A stretch of 5,659 nucleotides of DNA from Reyranella sp. (GTDB taxonomy: Bacteria; Pseudomonadota; Alphaproteobacteria; Reyranellales; Reyranellaceae). A program made the position numbers and the translations under genes. The notes under the pieces were generated by a model. The model saw nothing but the letters and a program-made list of their open reading frames with translations, ran no database searches and was not told where the DNA came from. Shown in pieces: positions 1 to 5,659 of the stretch. Location: NCBI GenBank assembly GCA_004296815.1, contig SCVT01000420.1:1-5659 (forward strand), given 5' to 3'. Numbering within the stretch: the first letter of the stretch is position 1; the number at the start of each line of letters is the position of its first letter.

Positions 1-842
1 AGCAGATCGGCGGAGCCGACGTGGTGGTGGCGTCGGGCATGTGGAAGAACGACCTCATCCCGCATGCGTCCAAGCTGAAGTTCATCCAGTCGATCAGCTC
101 GGGCATGGACCAGTATTCCAAGGAGCAGCTCGGCGCCAAGGGCATCCGCCTGGCGAGCGCCGCCGGCGTCAACGCCCGCGCCGTGGCCGAGCACGCCATC
201 GCGCTGATCCTGGCGATCTACCGGCGCCTGCCCGAGGCGCGCGACAACCAGCACAAGAAGGTGTGGCGCGGCATGCTGGGCGACCTCACCCAGCGCGAGG
301 ACGAGATCGCCGGCAAGACGATGCTGGTCGTGGGCATGGGTCGAATCGGCAGCCATCTCGCGATGCTGGGCAAGGCTTTCGGCATGAAGGTGATCGGCAT
401 CCGCCGAGATCCGTCGCAGGGCGAGAACGGCGCGGACTCGATCTACGGCATGGGCGACCTGGTGAAGCTGGTGCCGCAGGCCGACATCGTGGCGCTGACC
501 TGCGCGCTGACGCCCGAGACCACGGGCCTGATGAGCGCGGCGGCCTTCGCCGCCATGAAGCCGTCGTCGGTCTTCGTCAACGTCGCGCGCGGCAAGGTCG
601 CCGACGAGGACGCGCTGATCAAGACGATGCAGGGCAACAAGATCTGGGCGGCGGCGCTCGACGTCACCGCCGAGGAGCCGCTGCCGGCTGCCTCGCCGCT
701 CTGGACGTTGCCCAACGTCTTCATCACGCCGCATACGGCCGGCGAGACGCGCGCCTACGAGGACAACGTCATCGACATCCTGGTCGAGAACCTCGACCGG
801 CTCTGGAAGGGCGAGAAGACGCTGCGCAACCAGGTCCTCTAG
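1..842 (+). CDS. D-2-hydroxyacid dehydrogenase, NAD(P)-binding (5' end missing)
   Basis: Cytosolic oxidoreductase that interconverts a 2-oxoacid and a D-2-hydroxyacid using NAD(P)H. The frame is open from base 3, so the true start lies to the left; the GTG at 21 is internal. The C-terminal 279 codons are visible, and family members usually have 310-330, so about 35-50 residues are lost. The Rossmann loop GMGRIG is at 333-350. The family's catalytic triad is complete: Arg in NVARGK (588-590), Glu in DVTAEEP (675-677) and His in TPHTAG (732-734). The residue after the Rossmann second strand lies in GIRRDP, with arginines where NAD-specific members carry Asp; this may favour NADPH, which is inference. 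The family assignment is secure but the substrate is not: glyoxylate/hydroxypyruvate reductase and phosphoglycerate dehydrogenase-like enzymes share these motifs. The gene ends in TAG six bases before the convergent FecR gene ends. Confidence 0.93.
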   Translation, partial: QIGGADVVVASGMWKNDLIPHASKLKFIQSISSGMDQYSKEQLGAKGIRLASAAGVNARAVAEHAIALILAIYRRLPEARDNQHKKVWRGMLGDLTQREDEIAGKTMLVVGMGRIGSHLAMLGKAFGMKVIGIRRDPSQGENGADSIYGMGDLVKLVPQADIVALTCALTPETTGLMSAAAFAAMKPSSVFVNVARGKVADEDALIKTMQGNKIWAAALDVTAEEPLPAASPLWTLPNVFITPHTAGETRAYEDNVIDILVENLDRLWKGEKTLRNQVL

Positions 843-848
843 CCCGAC

Positions 849-3128
849 CTACTTCTTGTCGTCCTTCTTGTCGTCATTGTCCCGGCGCTGAGGCGCCGGG
901 GCAGGCGCAGGCGCCTGACCCTGTTGCTGCTGCGGCCGGTCGTCGGCCTTGGGCGCATTGTTCGGGCGCTCATTGTTCTGGCGCGGCTGCTGAGGCTGCT
1001 GCTGCGGGGGCTGCGCCTGCTGGGTGGCCGGCCGCTGCGGCTGCACGTCCAGACGCTGCTGCTGAGGTTGCGGCTGCGGCGCAGGTGGAACGGCCTGCTG
1101 GCGCGGCTGCTCCTGCTTCTGCTGCTGGGGAGCAGGTGCGGGGGCCGGTGCAGGGGCCGGCGCAGGCGCGGCCTGCTTCGGCGGATCGTCGCGCTTCGGC
1201 TGCGGCTGCGCCTCGGGCTTCTGCGGCGCAGGGGCTGCCTGCTTCGGCGGCTCCTGTCGTTGCGGTTGCGGAGCCGCCTGAGGGGCGGGAGCAGCCTGCT
1301 TCGGCGCGTCCTGCTTCGGCGCAGTCGGGGCTTGCGGCGCGGCCTGTGGTGCCGGAGCAGGCGCCGTCGCGGGCTTGTCCGTCTCCTTGATCTGCGGCGG
1401 AGCGGCGCCCTGGCGCGGGCGGAGCTGCGGCGCCGCCGGCTTGGTGTCCTTCGGATCAGTCGAGGCCTTGGGCTCTGTCGCCGCGACCTTGGGTCCCGGC
1501 GATGCAGGCTTCTTGGTCTCGGTCGTCGCAGGCTTGGCGAGTGTCGGCATCTCGGCCACGGCGGTCTTCGCCACCGCGACGTTCGGCGCGGCGGCCTTGG
1601 CCTTCGCTTCGGCGTCGGCCTTCGCCTTCGCGTCGATCGTGGCGGCGGGGGCCGGAGCGGCGGCGGGCGCCTTCTGCTCGGCCGCCTTCGGGTCGGCCGT
1701 CTTCGGATCGACCACCTTCGGATCGGCGGGCTTCGCCTCGTTGGCCGGCGCCGCCGGCGTCGCAGCCACGGCGGTGACCGAGGCGGTCGGTGCGGGCGGC
1801 GCTGCGACCGGCGCCACGGTAGCGGCGGCGATCTTGTCCTGCGCCACGCGCAACGCGGCGCGCTGCACGGGCTGCGACTGCACGAACGTCTGCGTCGGCA
1901 CGATCGTGGCGAAGCGCTGGTTCATCAGGACCGAGTTGCGGCCGGCGATGAAGGCCTCGCGACGCTGCGCGCGCTCCCAGCGGTCGTCGAGATCGCGATC
2001 CTGGATCTGCGCCGCGCGATTGAGGCGGCGATAATAGTCGCGGTTGGTCGTGTAGGACGGCACGTAGACCTCGCGTGGGCCCAGCGGGAACCAGCCGACC
2101 GGCGCGGTGCTCTGGTTGCCGAGTTGAATGGCGAGCTCGATGCCGCCCACGAAGGCCACCAGCGCCGGCGCATAGACCGGCCGCTGCTCGCGCTGCGGCG
2201 GCACCCAGACCCAGCGGCCGCCGCTGTTGGCCCAGCGGCCGTAGTGATACGGCGCGAAGCCCCAGGGCTGCTCGTCGATCCACGTCCAGCCCCACGGCTT
2301 CACGTAGGACCAATGGCCGGTGCGATAGGGCGCCCAGCCTGCCGGCACGTTGCGCGGCGACCAGACCTGCCCGTAGTTGCCGTCGTTCGACCACGAGCCG
2401 TAGGCGTTGAGATCCTCGTAGCCGGTCATGCCGGCCGGCAGGTACTGCGGTTGCTGGTCGTAGATCACCTGACGGTCGCGGCTGGCCCAGTAAGCCGGCG
2501 GGGCGGGCGGCGCGGCGCGTATGGTCTTGAGCTGCATCGCGCTGCCGTCGCCGAAGGCTTCGCCGACCTCGCCCGCGCGCACGGCGAGCACCTTGCCGTC
2601 GAGACTTTCGATCTGCGCCGCACCGGCGCGAACGCCGAGACGGGTCGGATCCTCGACCGTGCCGGCCTCGACGTAGTAGTCGCCCTGCTGCTGCAGCGTG
2701 ATCGTGCCGCGCGGCGTCTGGATCTGGTAGGGCAGCGACGGTTCCATCGCGAAGGTCTTCACGTCGATGCGGCCCTGCGGCATCTGCAGGCGCACCTGGT
2801 TGTCGTCGAGCTGCGCCACGCCGAGCTCGGTGCCGCCCTCCATGCGGATGCGCGTGCCGGCGAGGGAGACTTCGCTGCGCGCATTGGGTTCGGTCCAGAG
2901 CGCATCGCCGGTCGTCAGCGGCGTGTTGACCACCGCCTTGGTCCAGCCACTTTGCTCGTCGTCGTGGAAGGAGACGGTGCCGTCGACGAAGGCGAGGCGC
3001 CCGACGTGGCTCGGCGGTTCGCTTTGCGCGTAGGCGACGCTCGCAAGCGAAACCAGGGATATGCCGGCGACAGCCGCCAGCAGCTTCCCAGTCAGCCCAA
3101 ATGCTTTCCGTCCAAACGCTTCGCCCAT
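849..3128 (-). CDS. Exported FecR-domain / DUF6600 protein with long Pro-Ala-Gln-Lys tail
   Basis: 759 residues. An ATG 99 bases further upstream (3227) keeps the frame open, but the start at 3128 is chosen because AGGAGG lies 6 bases ahead of it and a Sec signal peptide follows at once: basic GRK, hydrophobic residues 15-33, and VAYA|Q cleavage near residue 34. Residues about 45-155 form a FecR-like beta domain (VDGTVSF, PLTTGDALWT, SEVSLAGTRIRM, YQIQTPRGTITL). Residues 240-310 are the Trp/Tyr-rich DUF6600 segment (PWGWTW, PWGFAPYHYGRW, RWVWVPP), followed by the usual RPVYAPALVAFVGG and VGWFPLGPREVYVPSY stretches. From about residue 435 to the end the chain is low-complexity Pro, Ala, Gln and Lys, ending in KKDDKK. 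No transmembrane helix follows the signal peptide and no sigma-factor gene is adjacent, so this is not a classical FecR anti-sigma regulator. A periplasmic or cell-surface role is inferred; the molecular function is unknown. Confidence 0.9.
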   Translation of the reverse strand: MGEAFGRKAFGLTGKLLAAVAGISLVSLASVAYAQSEPPSHVGRLAFVDGTVSFHDDEQSGWTKAVVNTPLTTGDALWTEPNARSEVSLAGTRIRMEGGTELGVAQLDDNQVRLQMPQGRIDVKTFAMEPSLPYQIQTPRGTITLQQQGDYYVEAGTVEDPTRLGVRAGAAQIESLDGKVLAVRAGEVGEAFGDGSAMQLKTIRAAPPAPPAYWASRDRQVIYDQQPQYLPAGMTGYEDLNAYGSWSNDGNYGQVWSPRNVPAGWAPYRTGHWSYVKPWGWTWIDEQPWGFAPYHYGRWANSGGRWVWVPPQREQRPVYAPALVAFVGGIELAIQLGNQSTAPVGWFPLGPREVYVPSYTTNRDYYRRLNRAAQIQDRDLDDRWERAQRREAFIAGRNSVLMNQRFATIVPTQTFVQSQPVQRAALRVAQDKIAAATVAPVAAPPAPTASVTAVAATPAAPANEAKPADPKVVDPKTADPKAAEQKAPAAAPAPAATIDAKAKADAEAKAKAAAPNVAVAKTAVAEMPTLAKPATTETKKPASPGPKVAATEPKASTDPKDTKPAAPQLRPRQGAAPPQIKETDKPATAPAPAPQAAPQAPTAPKQDAPKQAAPAPQAAPQPQRQEPPKQAAPAPQKPEAQPQPKRDDPPKQAAPAPAPAPAPAPAPQQQKQEQPRQQAVPPAPQPQPQQQRLDVQPQRPATQQAQPPQQQPQQPRQNNERPNNAPKADDRPQQQQGQAPAPAPAPQRRDNDDKKDDKK
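881..900. other. Perfect 8-bp GC hairpin near the convergent gene ends
   Basis: CCCGGCGC (881-888) and GCGCCGGG (893-900) are exact inverted repeats around a TGAG loop. The hairpin begins 38 bases after the dehydrogenase stop and lies inside the last codons of the oppositely oriented FecR gene. Neither strand has a T-run after it, so it is not a standard intrinsic terminator. It could still act as a 3' end stabiliser or pause site for the dehydrogenase mRNA, or simply reflect GC-rich coding sequence. Confidence 0.4.
1128..1325 (-). repeat. Imperfect PPKQAAPAP repeats in the FecR protein tail
   Basis: Within the tail of the FecR/DUF6600 protein the block (A/P)PKQAAPAP occurs three times, with its Lys at residues 610, 629 and 651 (spacings 19 and 22). 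A shorter TAPKQ copy precedes them, and the third copy runs on into an uninterrupted Ala-Pro run to residue 667. On the + strand this appears as recurring GCCTGCTTCGGCG. The pattern suggests growth by in-frame duplication. Confidence 0.8.
1671..1739 (-). repeat. Five-residue xxDPK repeat in the FecR protein
   Basis: Residues 464-486 of the FecR/DUF6600 protein carry lysines at 471, 476, 481 and 486, an exact 5-residue (15-base) period. The units read ADPK, VDPK, TADPK and then a diverged AAEQK. On the + strand it shows as repeated CTTCGGATCG-like words. It is a hydrophilic, probably disordered start to the low-complexity tail. Confidence 0.75.
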
Positions 3129-3134
3129 TCGATG

Positions 3135-3140
3135 CCTCCT
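3135..3140 (-). promoter_or_regulatory. Perfect Shine-Dalgarno AGGAGG for the FecR/DUF6600 gene
   Basis: CCTCCT on the + strand reads AGGAGG on the - strand, six bases upstream of the ATG at 3128-3126. It decides the start: the upstream in-frame ATG at 3227 would add 33 residues before the signal peptide and would begin inside the orphan gene, upstream of the predicted promoter. Confidence 0.9.
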
Positions 3141-3166
3141 GATAGGCTCTTCGGCCAATCCACGAG

Positions 3167-3191
3167 AACGTCGGCCTTTCGGGGCGGTTCC
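3167..3191 (-). promoter_or_regulatory. Predicted EcfG (general stress sigma) promoter for the FecR/DUF6600 gene
   Basis: On the - strand GGAAC (3191-3187, followed by C) is separated by exactly 16 bases from CGTT (3170-3167). This is the published alphaproteobacterial EcfG consensus, GGAAC-N16/17-CGTT. Transcription would start near 3160, giving a leader of roughly 30 bases that holds the AGGAGG site and the chosen ATG. The match lies inside the only divergent intergenic region of the window. The implied regulation is induction in the PhyR-NepR-EcfG stress response, which is inference from the motif and its placement. Confidence 0.7.
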
Positions 3192-3205
3192 GGCACGGGA
3201 GAAAG

Positions 3206-3790
3206 ATGATGGCCGTTGCAGATCCACACCGCGTAGTGCTCACGGGCGAGAACCCCTTCCTGCGTCTCAGCGAGAAGGACGGCGATCCCAATTCGACGGA
3301 TGCCAGCTACTGGCGAATCCTGTTCTGCCCGATGGGGCCGGGCCACGTGCTCTACATGAAGAGCGAGCTGACCCACGGCCATTGGCGCATCTACTCCGAC
3401 AACATCGCCATGGCGCGTTGGCTGCAGCAGACCGTGCAGGGCATGCTCAACCCCGAGCTGAAGGACACCTCGATCCCGGTGATCGACGCCGACTTCAGCA
3501 AGGCGGGCGACCCACGCTACTACTGGACGGAGTACGTCTCCGCCGCTGACGCCGAGATCGCGCTCACCTGGCACGACATCGGCGACCCGCTGCTGATCCA
3601 CACCGAGCCCAACCAGCCGCCCAACCCGCGCCCCTACGGCGTCTGCACCGTGCTGGTGCCGGCGCTCTCGGGCCGTCTGACGCTGAACGGCCAGCAGGCG
3701 CGCGGCAAGCCGTGGGCCCGCGAGCGCGAGGGCCGTCCCTTCAGCACCTCGGCGCTGGCCTTCTCCGAAAGCTGGACGGAGCAGCGCTAG
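3206..3790 (+). CDS. Uncharacterised 194-residue cytosolic protein
   Basis: I do not recognise a family. The protein has no signal peptide or membrane segment. The N-terminal half includes YWRILFCPMGPGHVLYMKSE (residues 35-54) and HWRIYSDNIAMARWLQQ (59-75). The middle has PVIDADFSKAGDP and YYWTEYVSAADAEIALTWHDI (91-125), which reads like alternating strands of a beta-rich fold. A Pro-rich linker (TEPNQPPNPRPYG, 133-145) leads to TVLVPALSGRLTLNGQQARGK (148-168). There are two cysteines (41, 147) and no catalytic motif I can name. Two ATGs stand in tandem: GGGAG at 3197-3201 is 4 bases before the first and 7 before the second (3209), so the protein may start one residue later. The gene is divergent from the FecR gene and shares stop-codon bases with the oxidoreductase gene. 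Even codon bias and full framing argue that it is real. Confidence 0.85.
   Translation: MMAVADPHRVVLTGENPFLRLSEKDGDPNSTDASYWRILFCPMGPGHVLYMKSELTHGHWRIYSDNIAMARWLQQTVQGMLNPELKDTSIPVIDADFSKAGDPRYYWTEYVSAADAEIALTWHDIGDPLLIHTEPNQPPNPRPYGVCTVLVPALSGRLTLNGQQARGKPWAREREGRPFSTSALAFSESWTEQR
3787..3790. other. CTAG shared by two convergent stop codons
   Basis: The orphan gene stops with TAG at 3788-3790 on the + strand. The oxidoreductase gene stops with TAG read from 3789 to 3787 on the - strand. The palindrome CTAG thus ends both genes, a 4-base tail-to-tail overlap with no room for an intergenic terminator. Confidence 0.95.
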
Positions 3791-4815
3791 GCGGCGCGGG
3801 GCGCGAAGCCGTAGGCCTCGGCGAGGAGGGTGTAGCTGCGACGCCGCACCTCCTCGTCGTAGACCCAGGTGACAACCGCCATCTCGTCGACGCCGACCCG
3901 CTCCTTAAGCTCGGTGATGCGGGCCGCGACCTCGGGTCCGGTGCCGACGAAGGAATCCTTTCGGAACTGCTCCATCTTCGCGAGCTCGTACGCCGCGAGC
4001 GGCGCCTTGGCCGCCTCGTCGGGCGGCAGCAACGGGCCCAGCACGTTCTTGTCGCGGTTGATGCGGGAGAGCGCGCGCGACGTGAAGTGATGCTGCGCCT
4101 CGTCCATCGACGGCGCGGCCAGCGCCCACACGCAGAGGCCCGAGCGCGGCTCGGGATGGCGCGCGCTCGGCCGGTAGGTGCGCTTATAGAGGTCGATGGC
4201 GCGCTCGCCGCCCGCACCGTCGCTGAAGAACCAGGCGTAGCAATAGGGCAGGCCGAACAGGGCGGCGACCTGTGCGCCGTAGTCGGAGCTGCCTAGGATC
4301 CAGACCTCGGGCGCGGTGTCGCCTTGCGGGAAGGCCTTCACCGTGGCGAAGGGATGGCGGTCGATCAGCGGCTCGTTGTGCACCCAGGCGATCAGGTCGC
4401 GCACGTCGGCCGGGAAGTGCTCCGGGCGCTCGTTGGCCGCCGGATTGAGCGCATAGGCGGTGCGGCCGTCGGAGCCCGGCGCGCGGCCCAGCCCCATGTC
4501 GATGCGGCCCGGCGCCAGCGCGTCGAGCACGCGGAACACCTCGGCGACTTTGAACGGCGAGTAGTGCGGCAGCATGATCCCGGCGCTGCCGATGCGGATG
4601 CTGTTCGTCCGCGCGGCGATCGCCGCCATCACGATCTCGGGCGCGGTGCCCACGATGGTCGGATGGTTGTGGTGCTCGGAGACCCAGAAGCGCTCGTAGC
4701 CCAGCGCCTCGCAATGCTCGGCGAGCGCCACGGTGTTGCGGATCGACTGGCCGTGCGGCCGGCCGGAGATGGCGATCGACTGATCGAGGACGGAAAGGCG
4801 GAAGGGCTTCGACAT
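3787..4815 (-). CDS. Luciferase-like flavin-dependent oxidoreductase (LLM class, group 1 type)
   Basis: 342 residues, the normal length for the single-component-like 'luciferase family oxidoreductase, group 1' (E. coli YhbW type), a TIM-barrel enzyme expected to use reduced FMN; the substrate is unknown. Family hallmarks in order: LSVLDQSIAISG (7-18); YERFWVSEHHN (40-50); APEIVMAAIAARTNSIRIGS (58-77), then GIMLPHYSPFKVAE; LAPGRIDMGLGRAPG (100-114); VWILGSSDYGAQVAALFGLPY (171-191); and the late GTGPEVAARI (291-300). The start at 4815 matches the family N-terminus, and the next Met is at residue 63. No Shine-Dalgarno sequence precedes it; a long hairpin ends 4 bases before the ATG. The gene is 26 bp downstream of the substrate-binding protein gene on the same strand, probably co-transcribed. 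A role in oxidising something imported by that transporter is possible but not shown. Confidence 0.92.
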   Translation of the reverse strand: MSKPFRLSVLDQSIAISGRPHGQSIRNTVALAEHCEALGYERFWVSEHHNHPTIVGTAPEIVMAAIAARTNSIRIGSAGIMLPHYSPFKVAEVFRVLDALAPGRIDMGLGRAPGSDGRTAYALNPAANERPEHFPADVRDLIAWVHNEPLIDRHPFATVKAFPQGDTAPEVWILGSSDYGAQVAALFGLPYCYAWFFSDGAGGERAIDLYKRTYRPSARHPEPRSGLCVWALAAPSMDEAQHHFTSRALSRINRDKNVLGPLLPPDEAAKAPLAAYELAKMEQFRKDSFVGTGPEVAARITELKERVGVDEMAVVTWVYDEEVRRRSYTLLAEAYGFAPRAA

Positions 4816-4819
4816 GGGC

Positions 4820-4852
4820 TGCCGGAGATAGGCGCTCGCGCCTATTCCGGCA
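4820..4852 (-). promoter_or_regulatory. Intercistronic 15-bp hairpin over the oxidoreductase start region
   Basis: TGCCGGA (4820-4826) pairs with TCCGGCA (4846-4852), and ATAGGCGC (4828-4835) pairs with GCGCCTAT (4838-4845). Only base 4827 is bulged and two bases remain as nominal loop. In the - strand transcript the 5' arm contains the last codons and UAG stop of the substrate-binding protein gene; the 3' arm ends 4 bases before the oxidoreductase AUG. No U-tract follows, so it is unlikely to be an intrinsic terminator. It occupies the place where a ribosome binding site would be. Confidence 0.65.
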
Positions 4853-5659
4853 AGGTGGCGATCATGTAGAGCGTCTGCAGCTGCGGCGTCGGCCGCGCGT
4901 TCTTGCCGAACACGTCGCCGAAGATCGTGGCGATCTGGCCCGACTTGTAGATGTGGCTGAGCGCCCGGTCGACCGCGAGGCGGAAGTCGCTTTCGCCGAG
5001 CTTCATGGCAAGCGCGAAGGGCTCGATGCTGAGATAGGTGTTGGCGAGCAGGATCTTCGAGGCGTCCTTGTGGTCCTTGATCAGCGCCGTGAGCATCGCG
5101 CCGCCGGCGAAGTAGGCCGCGATCTCGCCCTTCTCGAGCGCCGTCATGGCGTCCTGCGGCTTGGTGAAGGGCACGATGGTCGCGTTGACGTGCACCGCGG
5201 CCAGGCCCTTCTTCAGCTCCTCCTCGGTCAGCGTGCCGGCGATCGCGCCGACCTTCTTGCCGGCCATCTTCTGGATGTCCTGCGGCCCGTCGTTGCGGAT
5301 GGCGAAGCTGGTGCCGTCGACGAAGGTGGTGATCGAGAAGTCGACCAGCGCGCGGCGGTCCAGGGTCTCGGTGAGGGAGTCGCAGATCAGGTCGACCTTG
5401 CCCTGGCGCACCATGTCGATGCGGTTCTCGGTCGTCACCGGCAGGAACTCGATCCTGAGGTTGGGCATGTTGAGCTGCTTGGCGATGTGCTGCGTGACGG
5501 CCGCGCAGAGCTCGACCATGAAGCCCTGCGGCTGGCCCTTGTCGTTGGCGTAGGCGAAGGGCGCCGCATCGGCGCGCATGCCGCCACGGATGATGCCGCT
5601 CTTGCGGATGTCGTCGAGCGTGCCGGCGGCTGCGGCGCCCGCGCTCAGGAGAGCCGACG
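4842..5659 (-). CDS. Amino-acid-type ABC transporter substrate-binding protein (5' end missing)
   Basis: Periplasmic solute-binding protein of the bacterial extracellular family 3 (GltI/HisJ fold), which delivers a polar amino acid or similar solute to an ABC permease. The frame is open to the right edge (last full codon 5657-5655), and 271 residues are visible. The Met at 5579 is internal: before it the frame reads SALLSAGAAAAGTLDDIRKS, the end of a Sec signal peptide and the usual mature start, then GIIRGGMRADAAPFAY. Only the first part of the signal peptide appears lost. Family motifs are LPVTTENRIDMVRQGKVDL, then ICDSLTETLDRRALVDFS (about 5435-5334) around the ligand-carboxylate Arg region, and GKKVGAIAGTLTEEEL in the second lobe. 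The ligand cannot be read from the sequence. It sits upstream of the oxidoreductase gene and likely heads or continues its operon; permease genes, if any, are outside the window. Confidence 0.9.
   Translation of the reverse strand, partial: SALLSAGAAAAGTLDDIRKSGIIRGGMRADAAPFAYANDKGQPQGFMVELCAAVTQHIAKQLNMPNLRIEFLPVTTENRIDMVRQGKVDLICDSLTETLDRRALVDFSITTFVDGTSFAIRNDGPQDIQKMAGKKVGAIAGTLTEEELKKGLAAVHVNATIVPFTKPQDAMTALEKGEIAAYFAGGAMLTALIKDHKDASKILLANTYLSIEPFALAMKLGESDFRLAVDRALSHIYKSGQIATIFGDVFGKNARPTPQLQTLYMIATLPE

Noticed and set aside
1128..1325. Repeat block as a possible CRISPR-like or mobile repeat
   Set aside because: The repeats are in frame, imperfect and encode (A/P)PKQAAPAP units; spacing is irregular in DNA and there are no unique spacers.
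41..1390. 449-codon + strand frame crossing the dehydrogenase and the FecR tail
   Set aside because: Arg/Gly/Ala-rich out-of-frame translation running through two well-supported genes on opposite strands; a composition artefact.
2429..2440. Perfect 12-bp palindrome TGCCGGCCGGCA
   Set aside because: It lies inside the FecR coding sequence and is made of common GC-rich codons (LPAGM region); nothing around it suggests an operator.
849..3128. FecR gene as part of a FecI-FecR iron-uptake signalling pair
   Set aside because: There is no ECF sigma gene next to it and no TonB-dependent receptor gene in the window. The protein has a cleavable signal peptide rather than a single-span anti-sigma layout, and it carries the DUF6600 segment.
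924..3209. 761-codon open frame on the + strand opposite the FecR gene
   Set aside because: It reads as Arg/Leu/Gly-rich sequence with no domain. It is the antisense shadow expected from GC-rich codon bias over a repetitive gene, whose - strand product has a signal peptide and known domains.
1456..3291. 611-codon open frame on the - strand overlapping the FecR gene in another frame
   Set aside because: Arg/Ala-rich with no domain, in a shifted frame of the FecR gene; no ribosome binding site supports it.
5577..5579. ATG at 5579 as start of the substrate-binding protein
   Set aside because: The frame continues upstream into a signal-peptide end and the conserved TLDDIRKSG mature start, so this Met is internal.

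Overview
The window is high-GC, tightly packed bacterial chromosome, and every gene except one small orphan has a recognisable family. The best guess is an alphaproteobacterium of the Rhizobiales/Rhodospirillales kind. This rests on the strongly GC-biased codon use, on a secreted FecR/DUF6600 protein of a type common in Bradyrhizobium-like genomes, and on an intergenic sequence matching the alphaproteobacterial general-stress (EcfG) promoter. The genus cannot be fixed from this stretch.

Layout, left to right. (1) A D-2-hydroxyacid dehydrogenase, + strand, cut by the left edge and ending at 842. (2) Six bases later, convergent on the - strand, a large exported FecR-domain/DUF6600 protein (849-3128) with a long Pro/Ala/Gln/Lys low-complexity tail. 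(3) A 77-bp divergent intergenic region (3129-3205) with a good EcfG-type promoter and a perfect AGGAGG ribosome binding site, both facing the FecR gene. (4) A 194-residue orphan protein on the + strand (3206-3790). (5) Convergent with it, sharing the four bases CTAG as overlapping stop codons, a luciferase-like flavin-dependent oxidoreductase on the - strand (3787-4815). (6) Upstream of that and co-directional, an amino-acid-type ABC transporter substrate-binding protein cut by the right edge (4842-5659). A 33-bp hairpin bridges the 26-bp gap between the last two genes.

There is little sign of joint function across the window. The binding protein and the flavin oxidoreductase probably form one transcription unit, with the hairpin able to couple their translation. 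The FecR/DUF6600 gene looks stress-regulated on its own. No mobile element, CRISPR array, tRNA or rRNA was seen, and no gene-free stretch exceeds 77 bp. No obviously new multi-gene system is visible. The points most worth checking are the EcfG promoter, the hairpin over the oxidoreductase start, the shared stop codons and the orphan protein.
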